Source of the DNA: Synechococcus sp. SynAce01
GTDB lineage: Bacteria > Cyanobacteriota > Cyanobacteriia > PCC-6307 > Cyanobiaceae
NCBI RefSeq assembly: GCF_001885215.1
Contig: NZ_CP018091.1
Span: 1,178,001 to 1,242,000, forward strand
Direction of reading: 5' to 3'
Length of the DNA: 64,000 bases
The first letter of the stretch is position 1; each line of letters starts with the position of its first letter. Below, in pieces: positions 27,120-35,350 of this stretch. The position numbers were made by a program, and so were the translations under genes. The notes beneath the pieces were generated by a model. The model saw only the letters and a list, made by a program, of their open reading frames with translations. It searched no databases and was not told the DNA's origin.

Positions 27120-27280
27120 TTCACTGCGGCCGCCTCCCTGCGGAGGGCGGCCCTCGGTGGCTCCGCCGGTTTCGGCGGTCCACCACCACGCCTCCGCTTC
27201 GGTGAGGCGATCCGCAGTCCTCCCGCAAGGGAGTTTTGTTCCCACTCCCAGCAGGGAGTTCTGTTCCCCAGATCCAGCCG
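27120..27280 (+). promoter_or_regulatory. Structured nusG-rplK spacer with five hairpins
   Basis: Five consecutive hairpins fill this 161-base spacer: GGCCGCC/GGCGGCC (27128-27152), CCGCCG/CGGCGG (27163-27178), CGCCTC/GAGGCG (27189-27209), CTCCC/GGGAG (27220-27233) and a second CTCCC/GGGAG (27245-27258). The last two are each followed by a U-rich run (TTTTGTT and TTCTGTT) and look like weak tandem terminators or attenuators just before rplK. This may set the level of the L11-L1 transcript. Confidence 0.6.
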
Positions 27281-27706
27281 ATGGCCAAGAAAGTTGTAGC
27301 CGTGATCAAGCTGGCTCTCAATGCCGGCAAAGCCAACCCGGCCCCACCGGTGGGCCCTGCCCTCGGGCAGCACGGGGTCAACATCATGGCGTTTTGCAAG
27401 GAGTACAACGCCCGCACCCAGGAGAAGGCCGGCTATGTGATTCCGGTGGAGATCTCGGTCTTCGAAGACCGCAGCTTCACCTTCATCACCAAGACCCCGC
27501 CTGCTTCGGTGCTGATCATCAAGGCAGCAGGCATCGACAAAGGTGCCGCCACCTCCAGCAAGGGCAGTGTGGGAGCGATCAGTCGCGCCCAGCTCGAGGA
27601 GATCGCCAAAACGAAACTCCCCGACCTCAACTGCACCAGCCTTGAGTCGGCCTCCCGCATCATCGAAGGCACCGCCCGCAACATGGGCGTCGCCGTCACC
27701 GACTGA
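27281..27706 (+). CDS. rplK: Ribosomal protein L11
   Basis: Part of the GTPase-associated centre of the 50S subunit. 141 residues from [18 protein letters not shown], the standard length. [21 protein letters not shown] and the C-terminal rRNA-binding part with [20 protein letters not shown] are characteristic. The frame is open 15 codons upstream, but the ATG at 27281 matches the family N-terminus. Followed by rplA after 123 bases. Confidence 0.98.
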   Translation: MAKKVVAVIKLALNAGKANPAPPVGPALGQHGVNIMAFCKEYNARTQEKAGYVIPVEISVFEDRSFTFITKTPPASVLIIKAAGIDKGAATSSKGSVGAISRAQLEEIAKTKLPDLNCTSLESASRIIEGTARNMGVAVTD

Positions 27707-27829
27707 TCAGTGGCCCCAGCGCCGGTCTGATCACCGCTCCATTCCCCATCCACCCAATCCGGGGGAGACCCAGGACGCCTCGGCCGCCCTACGGCCCGCC
27801 CGTCCCGTCGCCAGTACCCCAACACCACG

Positions 27830-28537
27830 ATGACAAAACCCTCCAAGCGCTTCAACGCCCTGCTCGAAAAAGTCGAAGACCGGCCCTATGCACCGCTCGA
27901 AGCGTTGCAGCTGGTCAAGACAACGGCAACGGCCAAATTCGATGAAACGATCGAGGCCCACGTGCGCCTCGGCATTGATCCGAAGTACACCGACCAGCAA
28001 CTGCGCACCACCGTCGCCCTGCCGAACGGCACCGGCCAGAGCATCCGCATCGCCGTGATCGCCCGCGGCGAGAAGGTGGCCGAAGCCACCGCCGCCGGTG
28101 CAGACCTGGCTGGTGATGAGGATCTGGTGGAGGCGATCGCCGGCGGCCAGATGGACTTCGACCTGCTGATCGCAACCCCGGACATGATGCCCAAGGTGGC
28201 CAAGCTGGGTCGGGTGCTCGGACCGCGGGGCCTGATGCCCAATCCCAAGGCCGGCACCGTCACCACCGACCTGGGCGGCGCGATCCGCGAGTTCAAGGCG
28301 GGCAAGCTCGAATTCCGCGCCGATCGCACCGGCATCGTGCACGTGCGCTTCGGCAAGGCCAGCTTCACGGCCGAGACGCTGCTGGAGAACCTCAAGGCGC
28401 TGCAGGAAACCATCGACCGGCAGAAACCCAGTGGCGCCAAGGGCCGCTATTGGCGCAGCCTCACCATCAGCGCCACGATGGGCCCCGGCATCGACGTTGA
28501 CTTCTCCGCCCTCCAGGACATCAAGCAGGAGAGCTGA
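27830..28537 (+). CDS. rplA: Ribosomal protein L1
   Basis: L1 stalk protein of the 50S subunit and, in many bacteria, translational repressor of the L11-L1 mRNA. 235 residues from [19 protein letters not shown]. The signature [20 protein letters not shown] near residue 125, the [17 protein letters not shown] stretch and the C-terminal [12 protein letters not shown] are present. It is 290 bases upstream of rplJ, a gap that holds an L10 leader. Confidence 0.98.
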   Translation: MTKPSKRFNALLEKVEDRPYAPLEALQLVKTTATAKFDETIEAHVRLGIDPKYTDQQLRTTVALPNGTGQSIRIAVIARGEKVAEATAAGADLAGDEDLVEAIAGGQMDFDLLIATPDMMPKVAKLGRVLGPRGLMPNPKAGTVTTDLGGAIREFKAGKLEFRADRTGIVHVRFGKASFTAETLLENLKALQETIDRQKPSGAKGRYWRSLTISATMGPGIDVDFSALQDIKQES

Positions 28538-28596
28538 GCGCCTCGGGATGTAAAGTCCTGAACTGGCTTCGGCCAGGGGGCACGCGCCCCGCCCAA

Positions 28597-28736
28597 GACA
28601 GCAGGTGGCCAATTGGCCTTAAACCCTGCCGAGGTGCATGCAGAAGGTTTTGTTTCCCTGGGTCCCCCAGGGGGTCGGATCATCAAGCAGCCTCGCGGCG
28701 TTCCGGTTGCACCGGTGCGGGGTTCTCTTGATGATC
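28597..28736 (+). promoter_or_regulatory. L10 (rplJ) leader structure
   Basis: The core GACAGCAGGTGGCCAATTGG at 28597-28616 continues to CCTGCCGAGG at 28624-28633, forming a GCAGG/CCTGC stem around a GGCC-AATT-GGCC hairpin with an unpaired CUUAAA. This matches the known ribosomal L10 leader pattern, to which L10 or the L10-L12 complex binds to repress its own synthesis. A second hairpin follows with a perfect 10-bp stem, GATCATCAAG (28678-28687) and CTTGATGATC (28727-28736). The whole lies in the 290-base rplA-rplJ gap. Confidence 0.8.
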
Positions 28737-28827
28737 GCCTGGTCCGAGCTTTCGGATCCGGGCCGATGAATCAGCGGGAATCGTCTGGGTCGCGTGCTCG
28801 GCTTGTTCCCTCGATTCGTACCACCCC

Positions 28828-29355
28828 ATGGGCCGCACCCTGGAGAGCAAGCAACAGATCGTCGAAGAGCTCAAGGGGCTCCTCAACGGGACCGAAATGG
28901 CGCTGGTCCTTGATTACAAGGGTCTGTCCATCAAGGAAATGACTGATCTGCGGATCCGTCTGCAGGCCAGCAATGGCGTCTGCAAGGTGACCAAAAACAC
29001 CTTGATGCGTCTGGCCATTGATGGCGACAGCACCTGGTCGGAACTCGATTCCCTGCTCACCGGCACCAATGCCTTCGTCCTGATCAAGGGCGATGTCGGC
29101 AGTGCCGTCAAGGCCATTCAGTCCTTCCAGAAGGACACGAAGAAGTCGGAACTGAAAGGAGGCCTCTTCGAAGGCCAACTCCTGTCCCAGGCCGACATCA
29201 AGGCCATCGGTGAGCTCCCCTCCAAGGACGTGCTCATGGCCCAGATCGCCGGTGCGATCAATGCCGTGACCACCCAACTGGCCGTGGGCATCAACGAAGT
29301 TCCCTCCGGTCTCGCCCGGGCACTCAAGCAGCACGCCGAAAGCGACGCCAGCTGA
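28828..29355 (+). CDS. rplJ: Ribosomal protein L10
   Basis: Anchors the L7/L12 stalk on the 50S subunit. 175 residues from [16 protein letters not shown]. The N-terminal rRNA-binding domain contains [17 protein letters not shown] and the [12 protein letters not shown] motif; the C-terminal helix that carries L12 dimers is at the end. Its expression is probably controlled by the leader upstream. rplL follows after 54 bases. Confidence 0.98.
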   Translation: MGRTLESKQQIVEELKGLLNGTEMALVLDYKGLSIKEMTDLRIRLQASNGVCKVTKNTLMRLAIDGDSTWSELDSLLTGTNAFVLIKGDVGSAVKAIQSFQKDTKKSELKGGLFEGQLLSQADIKAIGELPSKDVLMAQIAGAINAVTTQLAVGINEVPSGLARALKQHAESDAS

Positions 29356-29409
29356 GCCGATCCCTTTTCCCCGATTTCTCCATCCCCGACCTGTTGCCTG
29401 CTCTCAACT

Positions 29410-29793
29410 ATGACAACCAAAACCGACACGATTCTCGAATCACTGAAAACCCTTTCCCTGCTTGAAGCTTCCGAGCTCGTCAAGCAGATCGAAGAGGCTT
29501 TCGGCGTTTCCGCCGCCGCTTCCGCCGGCGCCGTGATGATGGCCGCTCCCGCCGCTGCCGCTGAGGCGGTGGAAGAGCAGACCGAATTCGACGCCATCCT
29601 CGACAGCTTCGATGCTGCCGCGAAGATCAAAGTCCTCAAGGCCGTCCGCGAAGTCACCGGCCTCGGTCTGGGCGAAGCCAAGGCCCTTGTGGAAGCCGCT
29701 CCCAAGGCCATCAAGGAAGGCGTTTCCAAAGAGGAAGCCGCCACGATTAAGAAGACCGTTGAAGAGGTTGGCGGCAAGGTCACCGTCAAGTGA
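29410..29793 (+). CDS. rplL: Ribosomal protein L7/L12
   Basis: Stalk protein that recruits translational GTPases. 127 residues. The N-terminal dimerisation domain ([20 protein letters not shown]), an Ala-rich hinge ([17 protein letters not shown]) and the C-terminal domain with [20 protein letters not shown] are all typical. A strong terminator follows 53 bases after the stop. Confidence 0.98.
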   Translation: MTTKTDTILESLKTLSLLEASELVKQIEEAFGVSAAASAGAVMMAAPAAAAEAVEEQTEFDAILDSFDAAAKIKVLKAVREVTGLGLGEAKALVEAAPKAIKEGVSKEEAATIKKTVEEVGGKVTVK

Positions 29794-29845
29794 TCTCGCT
29801 TCGCTGATTTCTCAGTTCTTGGCGAGGGTTCCGGCCCTCGCCCCT

Positions 29846-29870
29846 GCCGGCCCCTGGTGGCCGGCTTTTT
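29846..29870 (+). terminator. Rho-independent terminator after rplL
   Basis: GCCGGCC (29846-29852) pairs with GGCCGGC (29859-29865) around a six-base loop and is followed by five T residues. It ends the ribosomal protein transcript. Confidence 0.88.
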
Positions 29871-29896
29871 CATGGCCGCCGTTATCGTGGCAGACC

Positions 29897-29922
29897 AAAA
29901 AAAAACCCCACCGAAGGCAGGG
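29897..29922 (-). terminator. Rho-independent terminator on the minus strand
   Basis: In minus-strand sense, CCCTGCC-TTC-GGTGGGG (29906-29922, two G-U pairs) is followed by nine U residues (29897-29905). It would end transcripts coming from the DUF3747 gene or from a small RNA between 29923 and 30097. Confidence 0.75.
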
Positions 29923-30097
29923 CTTTAGAGGTGGAACGTTCTTGGGAGTCTGTCCTTGTTTCGACCCCAACAGTGGGTTCCGCACCCCTCACACGAGTTA
30001 AAGGTAACGCCTGCTCAGGCCTGGGCCAGGGCAGAGGGGTCGCTACTTGAACTGTCCCAGCAGCAGCGGTCGTTTCCTGGCCTACTTGGTGACTGGC
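29923..30097 (-). other. Structured non-coding stretch; possible small RNA or 3' UTR
   Basis: No gene between the DUF3747 stop and the minus-strand terminator. A long-range pairing is visible, CGACCCC (29962-29968) with GGGGTCG (30036-30042), enclosing further GC-rich stems. The combination of structure and a strong minus-strand terminator suggests a stable RNA, but I cannot match it to 6S, tmRNA, SRP or RNase P RNA by motif. Confidence 0.4.
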
Positions 30098-30775
30098 CTA
30101 TTCGACGAAAGGAATCACCGGCAGGGCGATCGGATCGGTTCCGAGGTCATCAGTGAGACCGGGTCGACGGGCGATCAGCTGCCTGCCAGACCTGGTCGCT
30201 GGCGCGGCGGCGGCGATCAGCTGGGCCATGGGGGTGGGATTGGTGAAGTACAGATGGCTGAGGGTCTGCTCGCGGAAGACACGGCGACCGAGCTGCCAAG
30301 TGGACTCCAGCGTGATCGGCACGAAGCCATCGCGGTCACGCCGGTTGGCCTTGCCCCTGCCCACCACGATCGTTTCGGTCTCCACGGGGCTCATCGCCTG
30401 CAGCTGCAGCTCCTCGCCCACCTGCCTGAGCCGCAGCCGGAACGAGCCGCCCAGGTCCTGGTTGGCCGTGCGCAGGGAGTAGCCGTTGCTGTCGATGTAG
30501 CGGCTACAGATTCCGGTGAAGTCGAAACGGTTGAGGGCCGCGTCAATCAAGCCGTCCGGACGGGTTTCCCAGCAGAGCGGCTGGCTCTTGAGCTGCTCGA
30601 GCACCAGCAGCGACCAGTCGGACCTGCCCACCGGCCTGGCGAGCACCGCGAACCTGGAAGCGTCCACGGGCCGGCTGTCGAACAAGCCAACGGCTTGCGC
30701 CTGCGGCAACGAAGGGCCCTGCAGGACCGCGGCGCCGAGGGCCACAGCGGCCAAGGCAAGGTAAGTTCGCTTCAT
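30098..30775 (-). CDS. Exported DUF3747-family protein
   Basis: A 225-residue secreted or periplasmic protein of the cyanobacterial DUF3747 family. The ATG at 30775 gives MKRTYLALAAVALGAAVLQG, a signal peptide ending near AQA-VGLFDS. The family core follows: ASRFAVLARPVG, LVLEQLKSQPLCWE, ALNRFDFTGICSRYIDSNGY and SLRTANQDLGGSFRL. The frame is open upstream to 30922 but would remove the signal peptide from the N-terminus and overlap rnhA. Function unknown. It is divergent from rnhA, 47 bases apart. Confidence 0.87.
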   Translation of the reverse strand: MKRTYLALAAVALGAAVLQGPSLPQAQAVGLFDSRPVDASRFAVLARPVGRSDWSLLVLEQLKSQPLCWETRPDGLIDAALNRFDFTGICSRYIDSNGYSLRTANQDLGGSFRLRLRQVGEELQLQAMSPVETETIVVGRGKANRRDRDGFVPITLESTWQLGRRVFREQTLSHLYFTNPTPMAQLIAAAAPATRSGRQLIARRPGLTDDLGTDPIALPVIPFVE

Positions 30776-30822
30776 GGTGGCGACCCGACAAGCCGTAACA
30801 GGCTCCAATGATGACCTGATTT

Positions 30823-31563
30823 GTGCCGAATCGCCCAGTGGCTGCTGATCAACCACGGGTGGTGGCCGCGGCCACCGATGGCGCCTGCAGTGGCAACCCC
30901 GGACCCGGTGGCTGGGGGGCATTGCTGCGCTTTGAAGATGGCTCGGTGCTGGAGCTGGGGGGCGCGGCAGCCAACACCACCAACAACCGCATGGAACTGG
31001 CTGCCGCGCTGGCCGTGCTCGAAGAGCTCAAGCAGCTCCCCCTGCATCCCGATCTGCAGCTGCGCACCGACAGCCGCTACCTGATCGATGGACTGGGCAA
31101 GTGGATGGCGGGCTGGAAACGCAAGGGTTGGCGCACGGCTTCTGGCGCTCCGGTGCTGAACAAGGACCTCTGGGAAGCCCTCGATCGGGCCCGCCTGCCG
31201 GCCGTGCCCTTGGTCCACGTGCGCGGCCACAGCGGCGATCCCGACAACGACCGCTGCGACGCCATTGCCGTGGCCTTCTCCAAGGGCGGAACCCCCAGGC
31301 TGGCGACCGGCCCTGCGGCTGCAACCACCAAAGCCGCTGCCAGTCCGGTTGATCCAGCCCCAGCGGCCCTCGCTCAGCTGCTGAGCCGTCTGGAGCTGGC
31401 GGATCGCCTGGCCAGCGGTGGCTATGCCCTGCGCCTGCCCGAGCTGGCCCAGCTGGTGGAGCTGCCCCTCTCCAGGCTTGAGGAGAAGGAGGAGGCCTGG
31501 ACCTGGCGCGATTGGCAGGTGAGCCCGGCCGGTGAGGATCGCTGGCGGCTGGAGCGTCTCTGA
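30823..31563 (+). CDS. rnhA: Ribonuclease HI with C-terminal extension
   Basis: Degrades the RNA strand of RNA-DNA hybrids. The GTG at 30823 is used; a second GTG at 30838 is possible. The RNase H fold occupies residues 12-155 with the catalytic acids in [37 protein letters not shown] and DNDRCDAIA. An extension of about 90 residues follows an Ala/Thr-rich linker; it ends in [19 protein letters not shown] and is of unknown function. Its TGA overlaps the pyrD ATG, so the two are coupled. Confidence 0.95.
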   Translation: MPNRPVAADQPRVVAAATDGACSGNPGPGGWGALLRFEDGSVLELGGAAANTTNNRMELAAALAVLEELKQLPLHPDLQLRTDSRYLIDGLGKWMAGWKRKGWRTASGAPVLNKDLWEALDRARLPAVPLVHVRGHSGDPDNDRCDAIAVAFSKGGTPRLATGPAAATTKAAASPVDPAPAALAQLLSRLELADRLASGGYALRLPELAQLVELPLSRLEEKEEAWTWRDWQVSPAGEDRWRLERL

Positions 31564-32747
31564 TGGCCACACCCCCCACCAGCAAAAACACCACCCCGAG
31601 TACTGGATCGCTCTACAAGCGCTGGGTGACACCCCTGCTGGAGCAGGACGAAGGCGCCGATGCCGAGCAGCTCAGCCGCCTCACCCTGACGGCCCTGGGC
31701 ATGGCCTCGCGGCGGCGCCACTGGCCGCTGGTGTCCGGCAGCCTGGCCGGGCTCGGGGCGGAGTTGCAACGGCGCGACGTGCGCCTGGAGCAGACCCTGT
31801 TCGGTTGCCGCTTTGCCAACCCGGTGGGGCTGGCGGCCGGCTTCGACAAGAACGCCGTGGCCGCCGGCGTCTGGCATCTATTTGGCTTCGGCTTTGCCGA
31901 GCTGGGCACGGTCACCTGGCATGCCCAACCGGGAAACCCGAGACCACGCCTGTTCCGGCTGGCGGCGGAGCGCGCCGCCTTAAACCGGATGGGCTTCAAC
32001 AACGACGGCGCCGAAGCGGTGAAGCGCACCCTGGAGCGTCAGGACCTGGAGCCGCCGGGGCAGCGGCCGGCGGTGCTGGGCCTGAACCTCGGCAAGTCGA
32101 AGATCACCTCCCTGGAGCTGGCTGCCGATGACTACGCCTCCTCGCTGGAGCTGCTCTCGCCCCTGGCCGACTACGCCGTGATCAACGTGAGCTCGCCGAA
32201 CACACCGGGCCTGCGCGAACTGCAAAATGCCACTCAGCTGCGCCGGCTGGTCGAACGGCTGCGCCGGTTGCCGGCCTGTCCGCCGCTGCTGGTGAAGATC
32301 GCCCCCGACCTGGAGGACGACGCGATCGACACCATCGCCCGCCTGGCCTACCAGGAAGGCCTGGCCGGGGTGATCGCAGTGAACACCAGCATCGACAGGC
32401 TCGGCCTGGAGAACCGCCGACTGACCCAGACGGGTCGCACGCTGGGCGAGGAAGCGGGAGGACTGAGCGGCGCGCCCCTGCGGGCCAGGGCCCAGGAGGT
32501 GCTGCGCCGACTGCGAGCCACCGCCGGCCCCGCCCTGCCGCTGATCGGCGTGGGCGGGATTGATTCGCCCCAGGCGGCCTGGGAGCGGATCACAGCCGGC
32601 GCCTCCTTGATTCAGCTCTACACCGGCTGGATCTATGAGGGTCCGGCCCTGGTACCGGCGATCCTGGAAGGCCTGCAACGGCAGCTCGATCGCCACGGCT
32701 GCCGGCAGATCAGCGAAGCGGTGGGCAGTGGGCTGCCCTGGGGTTAG
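31563..32747 (+). CDS. pyrD: Dihydroorotate dehydrogenase, class 2 (quinone-linked)
   Basis: Oxidises dihydroorotate to orotate in pyrimidine synthesis with FMN, passing electrons to membrane quinones. 394 residues. [17 protein letters not shown] and [11 protein letters not shown] lie in the N-terminal part; [15 protein letters not shown] holds the catalytic serine near residue 212; VNTSIDR and [16 protein letters not shown] bind FMN phosphate. An N-terminal extension of about 65 residues replaces the usual short membrane helix. It starts inside the stop codon of rnhA. Confidence 0.95.
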   Translation: MATPPTSKNTTPSTGSLYKRWVTPLLEQDEGADAEQLSRLTLTALGMASRRRHWPLVSGSLAGLGAELQRRDVRLEQTLFGCRFANPVGLAAGFDKNAVAAGVWHLFGFGFAELGTVTWHAQPGNPRPRLFRLAAERAALNRMGFNNDGAEAVKRTLERQDLEPPGQRPAVLGLNLGKSKITSLELAADDYASSLELLSPLADYAVINVSSPNTPGLRELQNATQLRRLVERLRRLPACPPLLVKIAPDLEDDAIDTIARLAYQEGLAGVIAVNTSIDRLGLENRRLTQTGRTLGEEAGGLSGAPLRARAQEVLRRLRATAGPALPLIGVGGIDSPQAAWERITAGASLIQLYTGWIYEGPALVPAILEGLQRQLDRHGCRQISEAVGSGLPWG

Positions 32748-32828
32748 CGGGAGCGCACCAACCCGGTGCATGCCAACAACAGCAAATGCCGATAAGCTGC
32801 CGCCCAGACTGGGATAAGGAGCCTGCCG

Positions 32829-33806
32829 TTGGTTCTAACTGGCTTGCGGGAACGCTTCGGGCCGCTGACGGCACGGATCTTCCCCAGGCGGGTGCTGCTT
32901 GTTCTTGAGGATGACGGCCTGACCCTGCTGGCGTTGCGCGGCCAGGGTTTCAAGCCGGCAGCCAGCCTGTTGCATCGGGTGCCACTGCCGCGGGGCGCCT
33001 GCCAGGACGGACGTCCGCTCCAGCAGGCGGCCCTGGGCGACCTGATCGGTGATCTGATGCTCGAACTCGGCCTGCACGGGGCCGAGGTGATCGCCAGCTT
33101 GCCCCGAGCAGCCTGCAGCCTGCGCGTGGTGCAGTGGCCCTTCGAGGAGTGGCCCGAGGAACCCGAGGAGGCCCTGCGCCAGATCGACCCCGATCTCCGT
33201 CTGGCCTGCCCACTCGCCCAGTCCTATCTCTGCCTCACTCCCCTTGGCGGAGCCGACCCGGCCCTTCCCCTCTGCTCGCTGCTCGTGACGGCTCCCCGGG
33301 CGTTGGTGCTGGAATGGGTCGAGGTGTTTGCGATCGCCGCTCTCGATCTCGAAAGGCTCGAACCCGCCCAGGTCGCTGAGCTGCGGGCGATTGCGCCGCT
33401 GCTGGCTGAGGCGCCTGCCAACGAACTCACCGCCCTGATCGAGTGCCAGGCCGGTGGTGCCGAGCTGACCCTGATCCGCCAGGGCATACCGGAGTTCAGT
33501 CGTCACCTGCCCGCCGACCCTCGGGCCCTGGATCAGGCGTTGCGCCAGTGCCTGAACTTCTGGCGCCAGCGAGATCCGCAGATGCGCTCGGTGCGGTTGC
33601 TGTTGTTCGGCTCCAGCCGGCGCTTGGTGGGCGTCGCCGAGGCCCTGGGGCGAGAGGAGGCCTGGAGCGTGGAGATCCTCGATCCGCTGCAGCGGGGCTG
33701 GTTGGACCTGGAGGAGAACGCGGCGGATTCGCTCGGCCCCAGCGAACGCGACGGCCCGGGCCTGCTCAGGCTCAGTGGCCTGGCCCAGGCGGAGCGGGCG
33801 CCATGA
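32829..33806 (+). CDS. PilM-like type IV pilus assembly ATPase-fold protein
   Basis: A 325-residue protein at the head of a pilM-N-O-Q-type cluster. Sequence divergence is high and no single motif is decisive; the call rests on length, gene order and the actin-like layout (VLLVLEDDGLTLLALRGQG near the N-terminus and VRLLLFGSSRRLVGVAEAL near the C-terminus). In type IV pili and competence systems PilM is cytoplasmic and binds the N-terminus of PilN. The TTG start at 32829 is supported by AAGGAG eight bases upstream. It overlaps the next gene by ATGA. Confidence 0.72.
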   Translation: MVLTGLRERFGPLTARIFPRRVLLVLEDDGLTLLALRGQGFKPAASLLHRVPLPRGACQDGRPLQQAALGDLIGDLMLELGLHGAEVIASLPRAACSLRVVQWPFEEWPEEPEEALRQIDPDLRLACPLAQSYLCLTPLGGADPALPLCSLLVTAPRALVLEWVEVFAIAALDLERLEPAQVAELRAIAPLLAEAPANELTALIECQAGGAELTLIRQGIPEFSRHLPADPRALDQALRQCLNFWRQRDPQMRSVRLLLFGSSRRLVGVAEALGREEAWSVEILDPLQRGWLDLEENAADSLGPSERDGPGLLRLSGLAQAERAP

Positions 33807-34516
33807 CCCGCACGCTTCCCGCAGTGGATCTGCTCAGGGAGCGGCGAATCGAGCTGGGTCTGCCGCCTGACCCCAGCCGCGGCCCTGATCCGCGCCGACT
33901 GCTGTGGATCGGCGCCGCCGTGGCTGCTGGCCTGGTGTCGGCCTGCCTGGCACTGGCCTTGCTGCTGCGCTGGCAACAGCAACGGGTGAGCAACGATTTG
34001 GCGCAGCTGCAGCCGGTGCGGGCCGAAGTGGAGCAACTGGAGCAACAGCTCATCGCCGAGAAGGCAGCAATCGACGCCACCGGCAAGGCCAATGCGGAGC
34101 TGGCAGGGGCGCTGGTGACCTTGCGCTCCGGCACCGCCCTGATGACCGACCTGGCCGAGCGCAGCTCCACCGGCGTGCAGCTCACTGGCGTCAAGGTGAA
34201 CAACGACGACCTGGAGATCAAGGGGCGCAGCAGCGATCCCGGCGCCTTCGAGCGAATCAACGCCCTCGTGCTTCGCCTCAAGGCCTCTCCCCTGCTCGAT
34301 CCAGCCAGTGTGCGGCTGAAACGCGCCGGCCGCGCGGACGCAGAAGGAGGCGAGGAGGGCAAGCCGCAACGGCGCCAGCACGTCGATTTCGAGCTCACCG
34401 CCACGTTTCGGCCGCCCCGCAGCGGCCCCGCCCAGCTCAGGCTGCTTCAGGAGCTGGGGGCCGATGGCATGGCCCAGCGCCTGCAGGTGCTGCAACAGCA
34501 GGGGCTGCTGCCATGA
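33803..34516 (+). CDS. PilN-like type IV pilus inner-membrane protein
   Basis: A 237-residue protein with a short cytoplasmic N-terminus (TRTLPAVDLLRERRIELGL), which matches the PilN segment that binds PilM, one transmembrane helix (ACLALALLLRW, about residues 35-55), a coiled coil (about 60-95) and a periplasmic ferredoxin-like domain. It pairs with the next gene, PilO-like, to form the alignment complex. Coupled to its neighbours by 4-base overlaps on both sides. Confidence 0.8.
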   Translation: MTRTLPAVDLLRERRIELGLPPDPSRGPDPRRLLWIGAAVAAGLVSACLALALLLRWQQQRVSNDLAQLQPVRAEVEQLEQQLIAEKAAIDATGKANAELAGALVTLRSGTALMTDLAERSSTGVQLTGVKVNNDDLEIKGRSSDPGAFERINALVLRLKASPLLDPASVRLKRAGRADAEGGEEGKPQRRQHVDFELTATFRPPRSGPAQLRLLQELGADGMAQRLQVLQQQGLLP

Positions 34517-35226
34517 CCAATCTTCAGGAGGGAGCCAAGCCACCTTCGAGGCTGGGGCGCACCGCCCTGCTGCTGGGGCTGCCGATCAGCGCCGGGCTAC
34601 TGCTCTCCGCCGTGGTGGTGGTCGGTGCGGTGTGGCAGCCCTGGAGCAGGCTCCGCGAGGGCCAAAACCAGCTCCATGCGTTGCGGGCCATGGAGCAGCG
34701 CCTGCCCCTGCTGCGTGAGCAGCGGCTGCGTCAGCTTGAGGCGGCAGAGAAGACAAGGGGTCAGCAGGCAGATCTGCTGCAGCTGATTGCCGGCAGCGGC
34801 GAACTCAGCACCTTCCTCGCCCAGCTCAGTCGAGAGGCCGGCGCGGCGGGCGTCGAACTCGACCTGTTCGAACCCACCCCACATCAGGGGGCAAGGGCAC
34901 GGCCAGAGACAGCTGCCGCCCCACCCCCAGCCGAGGGGGAAGCGCCCCCGCCCGCGAGGGATCCCCTGGAAGCCCAGGGCCTCAGCAAGAGCTCAACACT
35001 GTTGAGTGCGCGGGGGCGCTTCCCCAACCTGCTGGGCTTCATGCGCCGGCTGGAGCGGCTGGGATTGCTGGTGGTGCAGAGCAATCTCAACCTCAGCGCG
35101 CCCGACCCTAAAGCCGGGGCCCCAGCCCCGCTCACCGAGCTGAAATTGACTCTGTCGCTGTACGGCAAGACGACGGAGCCACGACAACAAGCCGCAGCGG
35201 CTGATCCAACCCCAACAGAAAACTGA
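34513..35226 (+). CDS. PilO-like type IV pilus inner-membrane protein
   Basis: A 237-residue protein with the same plan as PilN: a short N-terminal tail, one transmembrane helix (LPISAGLLLSAVVVVGAVW), a coiled coil with MEQRLPLLREQRLRQLEAAEK, and a periplasmic domain. A Pro/Ala-rich insert (about residues 125-150) interrupts the periplasmic part. No pilP gene follows; the secretin comes next after 124 bases, as in other cyanobacteria. Confidence 0.8.
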   Translation: MTNLQEGAKPPSRLGRTALLLGLPISAGLLLSAVVVVGAVWQPWSRLREGQNQLHALRAMEQRLPLLREQRLRQLEAAEKTRGQQADLLQLIAGSGELSTFLAQLSREAGAAGVELDLFEPTPHQGARARPETAAAPPPAEGEAPPPARDPLEAQGLSKSSTLLSARGRFPNLLGFMRRLERLGLLVVQSNLNLSAPDPKAGAPAPLTELKLTLSLYGKTTEPRQQAAAADPTPTEN

Positions 35227-35350
35227 TCACGATCGGCGCCGGAAAGGCCGACAAAAAAAATGCTGAACAGATGCTGAATAGATGGTGAAAGCGACGGAAG
35301 ACGGCATGGCAACTTCGCCTTGCTCGCCATAGTCTCTCCCCATCGCTTGG

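Noticed and set aside
29984..29994. ACCCCTCACAC, close to the core motif of the cyanobacterial small RNA Yfr1
   Set aside because: It differs from the conserved ACTCCTCACAC by one base, is not followed by a plus-strand terminator, and lies inside a stretch whose only terminator is on the minus strand.
30776..30922. Upstream extension of the DUF3747 gene
   Set aside because: It would bury the signal peptide and overlap rnhA; the ATG at 30775 gives a normal exported protein.
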